Virus record (IMG/VR): IMGVR_UViG_3300030389_000458
Span: 1-22,820 of that record
Source: a virus
Length of the DNA: 22,820 nt
Strand: one strand, 5' to 3'
The position numbers and the translations under genes are program-made. Within the stretch, counting starts at the first letter, position 1; each line of letters opens with the position of its first letter. Below the pieces are notes generated by a model. That model was not told the DNA's origin and did no database searches. It was given only the letters and a program-made list of their open reading frames with translations. Shown here in pieces: positions 1-6,783 of this stretch.

Positions 1-1
1 C

Positions 2-133
2 TCACACTCATGGGGCTGTGGTAGGGTAAGAAGTTTCGCTACTGGTAAAGGCGGTGCACGTAAAGCTGACGCTGACCTTTTAGGTAAAGGTAAGAAGAAA
101 AAAAGAACTAAAAAATCCACAGGAGGTGGAGTC
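2..133 (+). other. Open frame running in from the left edge, in phase with the next gene
   Basis: No stop codon occurs in this frame from base 2 to the ATG at 134, and the frame then continues through the next gene to 352. The translation is Gly/Lys/Arg-rich with a WGCGRVRS motif near the edge and a run of lysines before the junction, the same style as neighbouring small phage proteins. It contains no ATG, GTG or TTG, so any start lies outside the window. Either 134-352 is the C-terminal part of a longer protein, or this is the unstopped leader of a gene starting at 134. The strong AGGAGG before 134 favours an initiation there, but both may be used. Confidence 0.4.
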
Positions 134-352
134 ATGAATAATAGTCAAGAACGTAAGTTGAAAAACACTAGCAAAGCTGATCTAAATAGAGACGGCAGAT
201 TATCATCCTATGAAAAGGCTAGAGGTTTAGCTATTGAAAAAGCTATGGCTAAAGATAGTCAAACTCCGGTTAAAAAGAATAAGGGCGGAGTTATAGCTAG
301 AGCTTGTGGTGCTGTTATGGAGAATAAGCGTAAAAAAACTAAAATGCTATAA
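134..352 (+). CDS. Small basic phage protein with an EF-hand-like calcium loop
   Basis: Encodes 72 residues, rich in lysine. Residues 16-27 (DLNRDGRLSSYE) fit the 12-residue EF-hand calcium loop: Asp1, Asn3, Asp5, Gly6, Leu8 and Glu12 are in place. The C-terminal part has an ARACGAVMENKRKKTK segment, a style of ending I recall from small proteins of uncultured marine phages. The ATG is preceded by AGGAGG at good spacing, which supports this start, although the frame is open back to the window edge. The stop overlaps the next ATG by one base (TAATG). Its role is unknown; position before the head genes suggests a late or virion-associated protein. A single EF-hand loop may bind calcium or may be only a structural turn. 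Confidence 0.7.
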   Translation: MNNSQERKLKNTSKADLNRDGRLSSYEKARGLAIEKAMAKDSQTPVKKNKGGVIARACGAVMENKRKKTKML

Positions 353-618
353 TGGCTAAGTATCAGGGTAAAACAGTAAAACTAAATACTCCTAGACCTT
401 TACGTAAAGGTGAGACGGGGTACGGTAAAAAACGTAAAGTAGTTTTTGTTAAAAACCCTAGTACTGGTAAAGTTAAAAAAATAACTTTTGGGGACGCTAA
501 TTTAGGTATGCATAAAAATGACCCCAAACGTAAAAAAGCTTACTGCTCACGTAGTAAAGGTTTAGGTAGCGATAGAATGAAAGCTAACTACTGGGCACGT
601 AGAGACTGGGGCTGTTGA
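352..618 (+). CDS. Conserved small basic phage protein, function unknown
   Basis: Encodes 88 residues, strongly basic. It carries a VKKITFGDANLGMHKNDPKR segment followed by a C-terminal KANYWARRDWGC. This layout (KKI/V-x-FGDP-like segment, a basic patch, then a Y-W-x-x-x-x-W ending) matches a small protein family common near the head genes of many marine and tailed phages, as I recall it. No catalytic motif is visible. The start overlaps the previous stop by one base and its own stop overlaps the nuclease ATG by one base, so it is probably translated by coupling. Nucleic-acid binding is conceivable from charge alone but is not shown. Confidence 0.75.
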   Translation: MAKYQGKTVKLNTPRPLRKGETGYGKKRKVVFVKNPSTGKVKKITFGDANLGMHKNDPKRKKAYCSRSKGLGSDRMKANYWARRDWGC

Positions 619-983
619 TGAGTGATCCCTATTACTATAACTGCACACTAGTAAGGGTGATAGATGGTGATACTATAGACGTAGATATTGATTTAGGGTT
701 TAGCGTAACTTTAGTTAAACAAAGAGTTAGGTTAGCTGGTATTGATACCCCTGAATCACGTACCCGTAACTTAGCAGAAAAAGCGTTAGGTTTAAAAGCT
801 AAGGAACGTTTAAAAGAACTTTGCGGTACTAAACTACAGGTTAAATCACTAGGTAAAGGTAAATACGGCAGAATATTAGGCATACCTCACACTATAGAAG
901 GTGAAGATATTTGTCAAAAACTTATTAACGAAGGTCACGCAGTAGAGTATAATGGCGGTACTAAAACTAAAGTTTGGGCATAA
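618..983 (+). CDS. Staphylococcal nuclease-like (SNase/thermonuclease) enzyme
   Basis: Encodes 121 residues of the SNase OB-fold family, Ca2+-dependent phosphodiesterases of DNA or RNA. The active-site set of the Staphylococcus enzyme is recognisable: Asp18 in IDGDTI (D21), Arg38 in VRLAGIDTPE (R35), Asp43 and Thr44 (D40, T41), Glu46 (E43) and Arg85 in GKYGRILG (R87). No signal peptide is seen, so it should act in the cytoplasm. A TTG in frame lies one codon upstream, but ATG at 618 overlaps the preceding stop exactly as in neighbouring genes. Host nucleic-acid breakdown or packaging-related trimming are possible roles; placement among virion genes hints at late expression. It is short, so the C-terminal helix region is reduced. 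Confidence 0.88.
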   Translation: MSDPYYYNCTLVRVIDGDTIDVDIDLGFSVTLVKQRVRLAGIDTPESRTRNLAEKALGLKAKERLKELCGTKLQVKSLGKGKYGRILGIPHTIEGEDICQKLINEGHAVEYNGGTKTKVWA

Positions 984-1159
984 TGGATAAATTATTAAAA
1001 TTACTTGAGGAACGGCAAGAACAATTAAAAGATTCTCTAGCAGCAGGTAATATACAAAACTTTGAAAGTTATCAAAAAGTCGTAGGCGAAATAACAGGTC
1101 TGTCGTTTGCGATTCACAGTATTAGAGACCTGCACAAAAAGGAAGAAGAATATGACTAA
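983..1159 (+). CDS. Small helical protein of unknown function
   Basis: Encodes 58 residues from MDKLLKLLEERQEQLKD onward. Charge pattern and leucine spacing suggest two short helices or a helical hairpin. The ATG overlaps the nuclease stop by one base (TAATG); an in-frame TTG nine bases upstream is less likely. Its 3' end overlaps the GroES-like start by eight bases, so the three genes are probably translated together. Small helical proteins of this sort occur beside the SNase and GroES-like genes in marine phages in my recollection, but I cannot name a family or role. Confidence 0.7.
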   Translation: MDKLLKLLEERQEQLKDSLAAGNIQNFESYQKVVGEITGLSFAIHSIRDLHKKEEEYD

Positions 1160-1625
1160 AGAAGTCGCAAGTTTTGGTAAAGGTGGTCAACCTATACCTG
1201 ACACAGTAGAAAGATTCAAGGACGTAAAACTTGAAGCACAAGTAGAAGAAAAAACCTTCACCCCCGAAGAAATACATAGTGATGAGGAGTTACAGAGTAA
1301 ACTACCTCAACCCACAGGTTATAGAATGCTTATCCTACCTTTTAGCCGTAAAGCTAAAACTAAGGGCGGTATTTTATTAGCAGAGTCAACATTAGAAAAA
1401 GAACGTATATCTACTAATGTTGGTTTCGTAGTATCGCTTGGTCCCGACGCTTATAAAGATGAATCTAAGTTTCCTGACGGAGCTTGGTGTAAGCCTAGAG
1501 ACTGGGTGATATTTGGCAGGTATGCAGGTGCTAGACTCAAAATTGAGGGTGGTGAACTGCGTTTATTAAACGATGATGAAATACTAGCTGTTATTGATAA
1601 TCCTGAAGATATTCAATCAGCTTAA
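1152..1625 (+). CDS. GroES-like co-chaperonin with N-terminal extension
   Basis: Encodes 157 residues. The C-terminal two thirds match the GroES fold: PTGYRMLI opens the barrel, RKAKTKGGILLAES is the mobile loop with the GGI-L-L motif that docks on GroEL, GFVVSLGPDAY follows, and WVIFGRYAG aligns with the GroES strand before the roof. Residues 1-50 form a charged extension not present in bacterial GroES. By analogy with T4 gp31, it probably pairs with host GroEL, here for folding the capsid protein encoded downstream. I prefer ATG 1152, preceded by AAGGAAG, over the GTG-like upstream starts that would only extend into the previous gene. Phage co-chaperonins are known, but this is an auxiliary gene worth noting. 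Confidence 0.85.
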   Translation: MTKEVASFGKGGQPIPDTVERFKDVKLEAQVEEKTFTPEEIHSDEELQSKLPQPTGYRMLILPFSRKAKTKGGILLAESTLEKERISTNVGFVVSLGPDAYKDESKFPDGAWCKPRDWVIFGRYAGARLKIEGGELRLLNDDEILAVIDNPEDIQSA

Positions 1626-1652
1626 TTAATCACGCACATAAGGAGAAAAAAC

Positions 1653-2573
1653 ATGGCAGAAGAAGCTATGCAACAAGTTGAAGATAACGAAGAGGTGACT
1701 GAAGTAGAATTACCTGAACCAGAAGGTGATGATGATTCCGAAGGAGCCGTAGTAGAACAAGAACCAGAAACAATAGAAAATAAAAAACAAGAATCATCTG
1801 ACGAAGAAATAGAAGACTATAGTGACGGTGTTAAAAAACGAATAAATAAACTAACCTACAAGATTCGAGAAGCTGAAAGAAGAGAACAAGCAGCAGTTGA
1901 ATACGCTAAAGGTATACAAGAAGAATTAAATAAAACTAAAAACACCCTTTCAAAAACAGATAAAAACCTTTATGATGAATACTCAGCTAGAGTAGAAACT
2001 CAGTTGAAGGCAGCAGAGTCTGACTACAAAAAAGCTTATGAGTCTGGTGATACAGATGCCATGCTACAAGCTCAAAAGGAAGTCGCTAAGTATGCCGTAG
2101 AACAAGAGTCTCTCTCTAGGGTACAGTCTCGACAGACTAATGATGAGCAGGAAGTTGTAGAGCAACCAGTTCAAAGTCAAGGGCAACCCCAACCTTTACC
2201 TGAACCTGCGTTAACTCCTCAACCTGATCCTAAAGCTCAAGAGTGGGCAAGTCGTAACGAATGGTTTGGTGACGACATAGCCATGACTACTTCAGCTTTT
2301 GCTTTTCATAGAGAGTTGGTTGAGAAAGAAGGTTTTGACCCTACATCTGATGAATATTATTCAGAAATAGATAAAAGGTTAAAAGAAGCGTTTCCTCATA
2401 AATTAGGTAACACTTCACAAGGTAACGTGAACGAAGTTGTAACTGGTTCAAGCAGAGGTGCTAATACCACTAGAGCTAGGTCACGTAGAAAAGTAAAACT
2501 CACACCGAGTCAAGTAGCAATAGCAAAGAGATTAGGTGTGCCACTAGAAGAATATGCTAAGCATGTTAAGTAA
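1653..2573 (+). CDS. Putative capsid scaffolding protein
   Basis: Encodes 306 residues with the composition of a scaffold: the first 60 residues are very acidic, residues 60-170 are charged helical/coiled-coil, residues 175-200 are Pro/Gln-rich, and the C-terminus is basic (RARSRRKVKLTPS) as expected for the capsid-binding tail. It lies three genes before the capsid candidate, the usual place for a scaffold, and has a strong AAGGAG ribosome site six bases before the ATG. A helix-turn-helix-like VAIAKRLGVPLEEYAKHV closes the protein. No protease motif is visible, so it is not an obvious protease-scaffold fusion. Function is inferred from composition and position rather than from a signature motif. 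Confidence 0.75.
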   Translation: MAEEAMQQVEDNEEVTEVELPEPEGDDDSEGAVVEQEPETIENKKQESSDEEIEDYSDGVKKRINKLTYKIREAERREQAAVEYAKGIQEELNKTKNTLSKTDKNLYDEYSARVETQLKAAESDYKKAYESGDTDAMLQAQKEVAKYAVEQESLSRVQSRQTNDEQEVVEQPVQSQGQPQPLPEPALTPQPDPKAQEWASRNEWFGDDIAMTTSAFAFHRELVEKEGFDPTSDEYYSEIDKRLKEAFPHKLGNTSQGNVNEVVTGSSRGANTTRARSRRKVKLTPSQVAIAKRLGVPLEEYAKHVK

Positions 2574-2584
2574 AGGAGAAAAAA

Positions 2585-3073
2585 ATGGTAGATAAAAATA
2601 ACACTACTGAAACAGATCGAACTCCTAGATCTGCATCTACTCGAGAAAATAATACTCGTAGAAAACCATGGAGCCCACCGTCATTATTAGACGCACCTAA
2701 CCCACCAGAGGGTTATGTCTACAGATGGTTACGTGAATCAATGGTAGGACAATTAGACCAAGCGAATATGTCAAAACGTATACGTGAGGGATGGGAACCA
2801 GTGAGAGCTGAGGAACATCCAGAGTTTGAGGCACCTACTATCGAGGACGGTAAACACGCTGGAGTCATAGGAGTTGGTGGCTTGATACTCGCTAAAATGC
2901 CCATGGAAACTGTTCAACAAAGAAGAGAATATTATGCCAACTTGGCTAATGCTCAAATGGAGGCAGTAGACAATAATTTGATGCGAGAAAGTAACGATGC
3001 GATGCCTATTAGTAAACCTAATAGAACAACGCAAGTTACCTTTGGAAAAGGTAGTGGATTTGATGGAAGTTAA
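2585..3073 (+). CDS. Conserved phage protein in the head module, probably virion-associated
   Basis: Encodes 162 residues. The N-terminus is polar and disordered (many Thr, Asn and Arg). The core has PPEGYVYRWLRESMVG, then a region ending GWEPVRAEEHPEF, a glycine-rich HAGVIGVGGLILAKMP segment, and a helix around QQRREYYANL. This layout recurs next to capsid genes in marine phages as I recall, but I know no established function. A strong AAAGGAG lies before the ATG and only 11 bases separate it from the scaffold stop, so it is co-transcribed with scaffold and capsid. The hydrophobic GVIGVGGLIL stretch is too short to be a confident membrane helix. Confidence 0.72.
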   Translation: MVDKNNTTETDRTPRSASTRENNTRRKPWSPPSLLDAPNPPEGYVYRWLRESMVGQLDQANMSKRIREGWEPVRAEEHPEFEAPTIEDGKHAGVIGVGGLILAKMPMETVQQRREYYANLANAQMEAVDNNLMRESNDAMPISKPNRTTQVTFGKGSGFDGS

Positions 3074-3112
3074 ATCCGCTGTATTTAAACTTATAATAAA
3101 AGGTGATTAATT

Positions 3113-3652
3113 ATGGCTAACGTCAATGATCCAAATGGTTTTACACCAGCGTATCATATGTCAGGCGGTACTATTAGACCTAGTGAGTTTGCTATCCAAA
3201 GTGGAGCTACAGGTGATATTTTTTCAGGCGATGTAGTGAAGCTTGCTAGTGGATATGTATTACAAGCTGGGGCGACAGACGCACCGCTAGGCGTATTTTA
3301 TGGTGTAGAATATACAGCGACAGATGGTGAAATCATTTTCTCACGAAAATGGCCAAGCGCCACAACTACGCTAGGTTCTGCAGATGCTAAAGCTCTTGTA
3401 TATGCTGACCCTAATATTGTTTATGAGGCACAGTACACAGGTACTCCAACTCAAGCCGATATAGGTAAAGTTCATACAATCTCTACAACTGCAGGTGATA
3501 CTAACAACAACCGTTCAAAAGAAGGTGTGACTACTACAACCAATAGTGGCATCGCTAAACAAGTTGCTTTCGTGGATAACCCGAACAACTCTATAGGCGA
3601 GTTTGCTAGAGGTTACTTTATATTCCCAGCTTCTACTTTCGGTAACGACTAA
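3113..3652 (+). CDS. Virion structural protein, head decoration-like
   Basis: Encodes 179 residues, rich in Thr, Gly, Ala and beta-prone. It opens MANVNDPNGFTPAYHMSGG and contains a GDVVKLASGYV segment followed by APLGVFYGVEY, resembling the beta-barrel of lambda gpD-type decoration proteins and of similar proteins placed directly before the capsid gene in many marine phages. The C-terminus is hydrophobic-aromatic (ARGYFIFPASTF). The ribosome site is AAAGGTGAT, complementary to the inner part of the anti-SD, and the same site precedes the capsid gene 12 bases downstream. Decoration is inferred from size, fold style and gene order. Confidence 0.7.
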   Translation: MANVNDPNGFTPAYHMSGGTIRPSEFAIQSGATGDIFSGDVVKLASGYVLQAGATDAPLGVFYGVEYTATDGEIIFSRKWPSATTTLGSADAKALVYADPNIVYEAQYTGTPTQADIGKVHTISTTAGDTNNNRSKEGVTTTTNSGIAKQVAFVDNPNNSIGEFARGYFIFPASTFGND

Positions 3653-3664
3653 AAGGTGATATAG

Positions 3665-4573
3665 ATGGCAATTAATAGAGCTCAATTAGTAAAAGAACTC
3701 GAACCAGGACTAAATGCACTTTTTGGTCTTGAGTACGATAGGTACGAGAACGAACATGCTGAAATTTTTGATACTGAAAATTCAGATAGAGCGTTTGAAG
3801 AAGAAGTTATGTTATCAGGTTTCGGGCAAGCTCCTGTAAAAGGTGAGGGTGCTGCGGTATCTTATGACACAGCTCAAGAAACTTTCACAGCTAGATACAG
3901 CCACGAGACTGTAGCTTTAGCGTTTGCGTTAACAGAAGAGGCTATTGAAGATAATCTTTATGATAGTCTTTCTTCAAGATACACAAGAGCTTTAGCTAGA
4001 TCAATGGCTAATACTAAGCAAGTGAAAGCAGCAAATGTACTTAATAATGGTTTCTCAACTTCCTTCCCAGGAGGCGACGGTAAACCACTCATGACAACTG
4101 ACCACCCATCTTTAACAGGTGGCGATCAGGCGAATGAGCCAAGCACTGCAGCTGACTTGAATGAAACTTCATTAGAAAATGCTTTAATTGATATTTCAGC
4201 TTATAAAGATGAAAGAGGCTTGAAAGTAAATGTACAAGCAAGAAAATTAATTATTCCACCACAACTACAGTTTGTGGCTGAGAGAATATTACAATCTCCA
4301 GGAAGAGTTAATACTTCTGATAATGACATCAACGCAATGAAAAACATGGGTATGTTCCCAGAAGGTTACGTTGTAAATCATTATCTTACAGATACTGATG
4401 CTTTCTTCATTAAGACTGACGCTCCTAACGGGTTAAAACACTTCGTAAGGTCGCCAATGTCAACTGGTATGGAAGGAGACTTCGAAACTGGAAATGTACG
4501 ATACAAAGCTAGAGAAAGATATTCTTTCGGATTTAGTGATTGGAGAGGCATTTACGGTTCACCAGGAGCATAA
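3665..4573 (+). CDS. Major capsid protein candidate, Mu gpT-like
   Basis: Encodes 302 residues, the usual size for a Mu gpT-type major head subunit. The N-terminus is helical and acidic; a central region carries FALTEEAIEDNLYDSL and the segment GDGKPLMTTDHPSL, resembling the G-x-P-L-x-x-x-DHP motif common in these capsids; the C-terminus has an R-Y-K-A-R-E-R-Y-S-F-G-F-S-D-W element typical of the final strand and helix of HK97-fold capsids. It follows scaffold and decoration-type genes, has a good ribosome site (AAAGGTGAT) and is followed by a strong intrinsic terminator, all expected of the most highly expressed virion gene. Assignment to the gpT family is from memory of the pattern. Confidence 0.83.
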   Translation: MAINRAQLVKELEPGLNALFGLEYDRYENEHAEIFDTENSDRAFEEEVMLSGFGQAPVKGEGAAVSYDTAQETFTARYSHETVALAFALTEEAIEDNLYDSLSSRYTRALARSMANTKQVKAANVLNNGFSTSFPGGDGKPLMTTDHPSLTGGDQANEPSTAADLNETSLENALIDISAYKDERGLKVNVQARKLIIPPQLQFVAERILQSPGRVNTSDNDINAMKNMGMFPEGYVVNHYLTDTDAFFIKTDAPNGLKHFVRSPMSTGMEGDFETGNVRYKARERYSFGFSDWRGIYGSPGA

Positions 4574-4584
4574 TGTTTGGGGTG

Positions 4585-4601
4585 ACGTTTATTATAAACG
4601 T
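4585..4601 (+). other. Small hairpin ahead of the terminator
   Basis: ACGTTTA and TAAACGT form a perfect 7-bp inverted repeat around a TTA loop, 12 bases after the capsid stop. No T-tract follows directly. It may stabilise the 3' end of capsid mRNA against nucleases or act with the stronger hairpin at 4608. Confidence 0.6.
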
Positions 4602-4607
4602 TAAGTT

Positions 4608-4633
4608 AGGGAGCTTCGGCTCCCTTTCTTTTT
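4608..4633 (+). terminator. Rho-independent terminator after the capsid gene
   Basis: A perfect 7-bp stem, AGGGAGC paired with GCTCCCT, closes on the very stable TTCG tetraloop (4615-4618) and is followed by TTCTTTTT. It is the only convincing intrinsic terminator I see in the window. It should end or attenuate transcripts carrying scaffold and capsid, giving high capsid mRNA relative to downstream genes. Confidence 0.92.
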
Positions 4634-4647
4634 GGGGGTAATTAAGT

Positions 4648-4662
4648 TAGAATTAAATTCTA
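4648..4662. promoter_or_regulatory. Perfect 15-base palindrome, possible operator or promoter part
   Basis: TAGAATT-A-AATTCTA is a perfect palindrome around one central A, in the 159-base gap between the capsid terminator and the next gene. Its TAGAAT half is one base from a TATAAT -10 box, but I find no good -35 at normal spacing. A protein-binding site or phage-specific promoter element is possible. The gap must hold a promoter if the terminator is efficient. Confidence 0.4.
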
Positions 4663-4674
4663 GGAATATTAACA

Positions 4675-4714
4675 ATCTATCGACTGACCTAGCAGACAAG
4701 CCAAGACGATAGAT
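4675..4714 (+). promoter_or_regulatory. Leader stem-loop before the gene at 4733
   Basis: ATCTATCG at 4675-4682 and CGATAGAT at 4707-4714 form a perfect 8-bp stem around a 24-base loop, ending a few bases before the AAGGAG ribosome site of the next gene. I do not recognise a known riboswitch class. It may shield or stabilise the translation start of the downstream message. Confidence 0.5.
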
Positions 4715-4732
4715 AAATTAAGGAGACTTAAT

Positions 4733-5239
4733 ATGGCAAAATCGACATTTTCAGGACCAGTTAAATCTTTAGCTGGTTTTATTTCAGCAGGTAATGCTAA
4801 CGTAGTTAGTTTGACTGCAGACACATCTTTAACAGTAGAAGCACACTCAGGTAAGGTTCTTACTTGTAATGACGCTGACGGTAAGTTCACTTTACCTAGT
4901 ATAGTAGCTACTGCTCCTGGCAGAGATGATGATCCTAACCAGTTAAATAACTTAGGTGCTACTTTTACTTTTGTTATAGAAACTGCAGCTACAGACTTAG
5001 ATATCAAAACTGACGGAACTGATAAGTTCGTCGGTGGGTTATACATGGGCAAAAGTGACGCAGCAGGTAAAACATTCTTTTCAGGTGCTAGTAATGACGT
5101 TATCACGTTAAACGGTACTACAAAAGGTGGTATAGTTGGTACTATTATTAAAGTAACCGCTATTGGTGCAGCCAAATACGCAGTAGAAGGTATTAACCTT
5201 GCTTCTGGTACTGTGGTTACTCCATTCGCAGACGCGTAA
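4733..5239 (+). CDS. Virion structural protein, beta-rich
   Basis: Encodes 168 residues, Gly/Thr/Ala-rich with alternating hydrophobic strands. It starts MAKSTFSGPVKSLAGFISAG; the middle has FTFVIETAATDLDI and the C-terminus KVTAIGAAKYAVEGINLASG. Such proteins follow the capsid in many marine podovirus-type genomes and are commonly regarded as head decoration or minor head proteins, but I see no diagnostic motif. It is the first gene after the terminator, carries a strong AAGGAG ribosome site, and probably starts a new transcription unit from the preceding gap. Confidence 0.7.
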   Translation: MAKSTFSGPVKSLAGFISAGNANVVSLTADTSLTVEAHSGKVLTCNDADGKFTLPSIVATAPGRDDDPNQLNNLGATFTFVIETAATDLDIKTDGTDKFVGGLYMGKSDAAGKTFFSGASNDVITLNGTTKGGIVGTIIKVTAIGAAKYAVEGINLASGTVVTPFADA

Positions 5240-5251
5240 GGGAGGTAAACT

Positions 5252-5662
5252 ATGGCTGATGCAGTAACATCAACAACCATTTTAGATGGTGATAAAGATT
5301 TTATAGTTCAGCTGACTAATGTTAGTGACGGTACTGGTGAAAGTGCCGTCGCTAAAGTAGATGTGAGTAGTTTAACAGCACGTAAAAGTGACGGAGCAGC
5401 ATGTACAGGAGTAAAATTAAATAAAGTTTATTATTCAATATTAGGCTTTACTAAAATAGGTTTATTCTGGAATGCTACTAGTAACACTTTATGTATGGAG
5501 TTAAACCCTAGTGCCGACGGTATTTTAGATTTTGGACCCTTTGGTGGTTTACAAAATACAGCAGGCTCTGGTAAAAATGGAGACTTACTACTTACAACTA
5601 CTGGGCATAGTTCAGGCGATACTTATTTAATAGTCCTACACTGTATAAAGGATTATGAATAA
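5252..5662 (+). CDS. Virion structural protein, function unresolved
   Basis: Encodes 136 residues, beta-rich. Features include NVSDGTGESAVAKVDVSSL, a YYSILGFTKIGLFWNAT strand pair, and a C-terminal GDTYLIVLHCIKDYE. The sequence style, an N-terminal polar segment followed by a jelly-roll-like domain, is that of head or head-tail proteins in marine phages. A very strong GGGAGGT lies ahead of the ATG, suggesting high expression suited to a structural protein. The stop overlaps the next ATG by one base. The exact role is unknown. Confidence 0.68.
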   Translation: MADAVTSTTILDGDKDFIVQLTNVSDGTGESAVAKVDVSSLTARKSDGAACTGVKLNKVYYSILGFTKIGLFWNATSNTLCMELNPSADGILDFGPFGGLQNTAGSGKNGDLLLTTTGHSSGDTYLIVLHCIKDYE

Positions 5663-6336
5663 TGGCAACCTCTGGTACTAAAACTTTTTCATTAAGTATA
5701 GCTGACGCTATAGAAGAAGCTTTTGAACTAGCAGGTATTGAACTTAGAACTGGGTACGACGCAGAGACTGCTCGGCGTTCATTAAATATAATGTTCGCCG
5801 ATTGGTCTAACAGAGGTGTCAATCTCTGGACTATAGAGCAAGTAACTACTAACCTAACGGCTGGTACATCTAGTTATACTTTTAATAGTTTTGATATAGA
5901 TATATTAAGTGCCGTAATAAGAAAAACCGACTCAGGTAACGATACTGATTTACAGATAGAACGTATAGGTAGAAGTGAATACTTAAACATACCAGATAAA
6001 GATGCTAAGGGCAGACCTACACAGTATTTTGTAGATAGACAAATTAGTCCGGTAGTAAAGCTATGGCCAACACCAGATACAGCGTCTACTTATAAATTAA
6101 TTAGTTATAATGTACAACGTATAGATGACGTTAGTACCTCAGCTGAGGATCCTGAGATACCTTCAAGATTCATGCCCTGTTTAACTAGCGGTTTAGCTTA
6201 TTATATAGCTATGAAAAAGAACCCTGAGAGAGTGGGTTTATTAAAACAACAATACGAACAAGATTTTAAATTAGCAGCAGATGAAGACTCACCTAGAGTT
6301 TCATTAAGATTAACACCTGCTAGGAGCAGTTATTAA
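5662..6336 (+). CDS. Head-tail adaptor / tail accessory factor, P22 gp4-like
   Basis: Encodes 224 residues. The N-terminal half is helical with AIEEAFELAGIELRTGYDAE followed by RRSLNIMFADWSNRGVNLW, a pattern typical of P22 gp4-like neck proteins that bind under the portal. Next come a beta-region (SSYTFNSFDIDILSAVIRK), a RIGRSEYLNIPDKDAKGRP loop and a PVVKLWPTPD motif, which are recurrent in this family. The C-terminal helix region (LTSGLAYYIAMKK) ends the domain. The gene touches its neighbours by one base at both ends. Together with the gp10-like protein at 20147 it marks a short-tailed P22-type tail. Confidence 0.8.
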   Translation: MATSGTKTFSLSIADAIEEAFELAGIELRTGYDAETARRSLNIMFADWSNRGVNLWTIEQVTTNLTAGTSSYTFNSFDIDILSAVIRKTDSGNDTDLQIERIGRSEYLNIPDKDAKGRPTQYFVDRQISPVVKLWPTPDTASTYKLISYNVQRIDDVSTSAEDPEIPSRFMPCLTSGLAYYIAMKKNPERVGLLKQQYEQDFKLAADEDSPRVSLRLTPARSSY

Positions 6337-6506
6337 TGCCTACGCATAGAAAAGGTCTTTGGGCTAATATACACGCTAAACGTAAAAGAATCAAAGCAGG
6401 TTCAGGTGAAAAAATGCGTAAAAAAGGTGCTAAAGGTGCACCCACCAAAGCTCAAATGAGTGCTGCTAAAAGAGGTTCAAAAAGACGTGCCAAGAAAAAA
6501 AGGTAG
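6336..6506 (+). CDS. Conserved 56-residue basic phage protein
   Basis: Too short for many gene callers. ATG overlaps the previous stop by one base and the frame runs 56 residues to TAG at 6504-6506. It begins MPTHRKGLWANIHAKRKRIK and continues AGSGEKMRKKGAKGAPTKAQ, a very recognisable G-L-W-x-N-I-H-x-K-R-x-R-I-K-x-G-S-G-E signature seen in many marine phage genomes, then ends in a Lys/Arg tail. About half the residues are basic or glycine, so nucleic-acid contact is plausible. The function is unknown; conservation and position suggest a small virion or packaging component. Confidence 0.85.
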   Translation: MPTHRKGLWANIHAKRKRIKAGSGEKMRKKGAKGAPTKAQMSAAKRGSKRRAKKKR

Positions 6507-6783
6507 AGACCCTAAAGTAGGTACAGGTAAAAAACCTAAAGGTAGTGGTAGAAGATTATACACTGATGAAAACCCTAAGGATACAGTCAGTATAAAATTT
6601 GCTACACCAGAAGATGCTAGAAAAACAGTAGCTAAAGTAAAAAAGATTAAAAAACCTTTTGCACGTAAAATACAAATACTTACGGTAGGTGAACAAAGGG
6701 CTAAGGTGATGGGTAAAACTTTTGTAGCTAGTATATTTAAAAAAGGTAAAGAGGCTATAAGAAAAAGTAGGAAGAAAAAATAA
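6487..6783 (+). CDS. Conserved basic phage protein, GTG start
   Basis: From GTG at 6487 it encodes 98 residues starting MPRKKGRDPKVGTGKKPKGS. A conserved centre reads GRRLYTDENPKDTVSIKFAT and a later part has RKIQILTVGEQRAKVMGKT. I prefer this GTG to the GTG at 6460 because the family I recall begins near this point, and an AGAGG lies 11 bases upstream; the spacing is a little long. It overlaps the preceding gene by 20 bases and abuts the next by one. The protein is rich in Lys and has no catalytic motif. It is probably a small conserved protein of the virion module with unknown function. Confidence 0.75.
   Translation: MPRKKGRDPKVGTGKKPKGSGRRLYTDENPKDTVSIKFATPEDARKTVAKVKKIKKPFARKIQILTVGEQRAKVMGKTFVASIFKKGKEAIRKSRKKK

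Noticed and set aside
1107-1151. Upstream in-frame extension of the GroES-like gene
   Set aside because: It lies wholly inside the previous gene, uses an alternative start without a ribosome site and adds no conserved residues; ATG 1152 has AAGGAAG ahead.
2771-3034. Minus-strand open frame of 87 codons
   Set aside because: Antisense to a conserved head-module gene, with no coding signature of its own.
4675-4714. Leader stem-loop as a known riboswitch or a tRNA
   Set aside because: A single 8-bp stem without conserved loop motifs matches no class I recognise; it is far too small and simple for a tRNA.
4669-5280. Long open frame on the minus strand (203 codons)
   Set aside because: It is antisense to two well-supported virion genes with good ribosome sites, has low-complexity composition and no recognisable domain; it reflects codon bias of the + strand genes.
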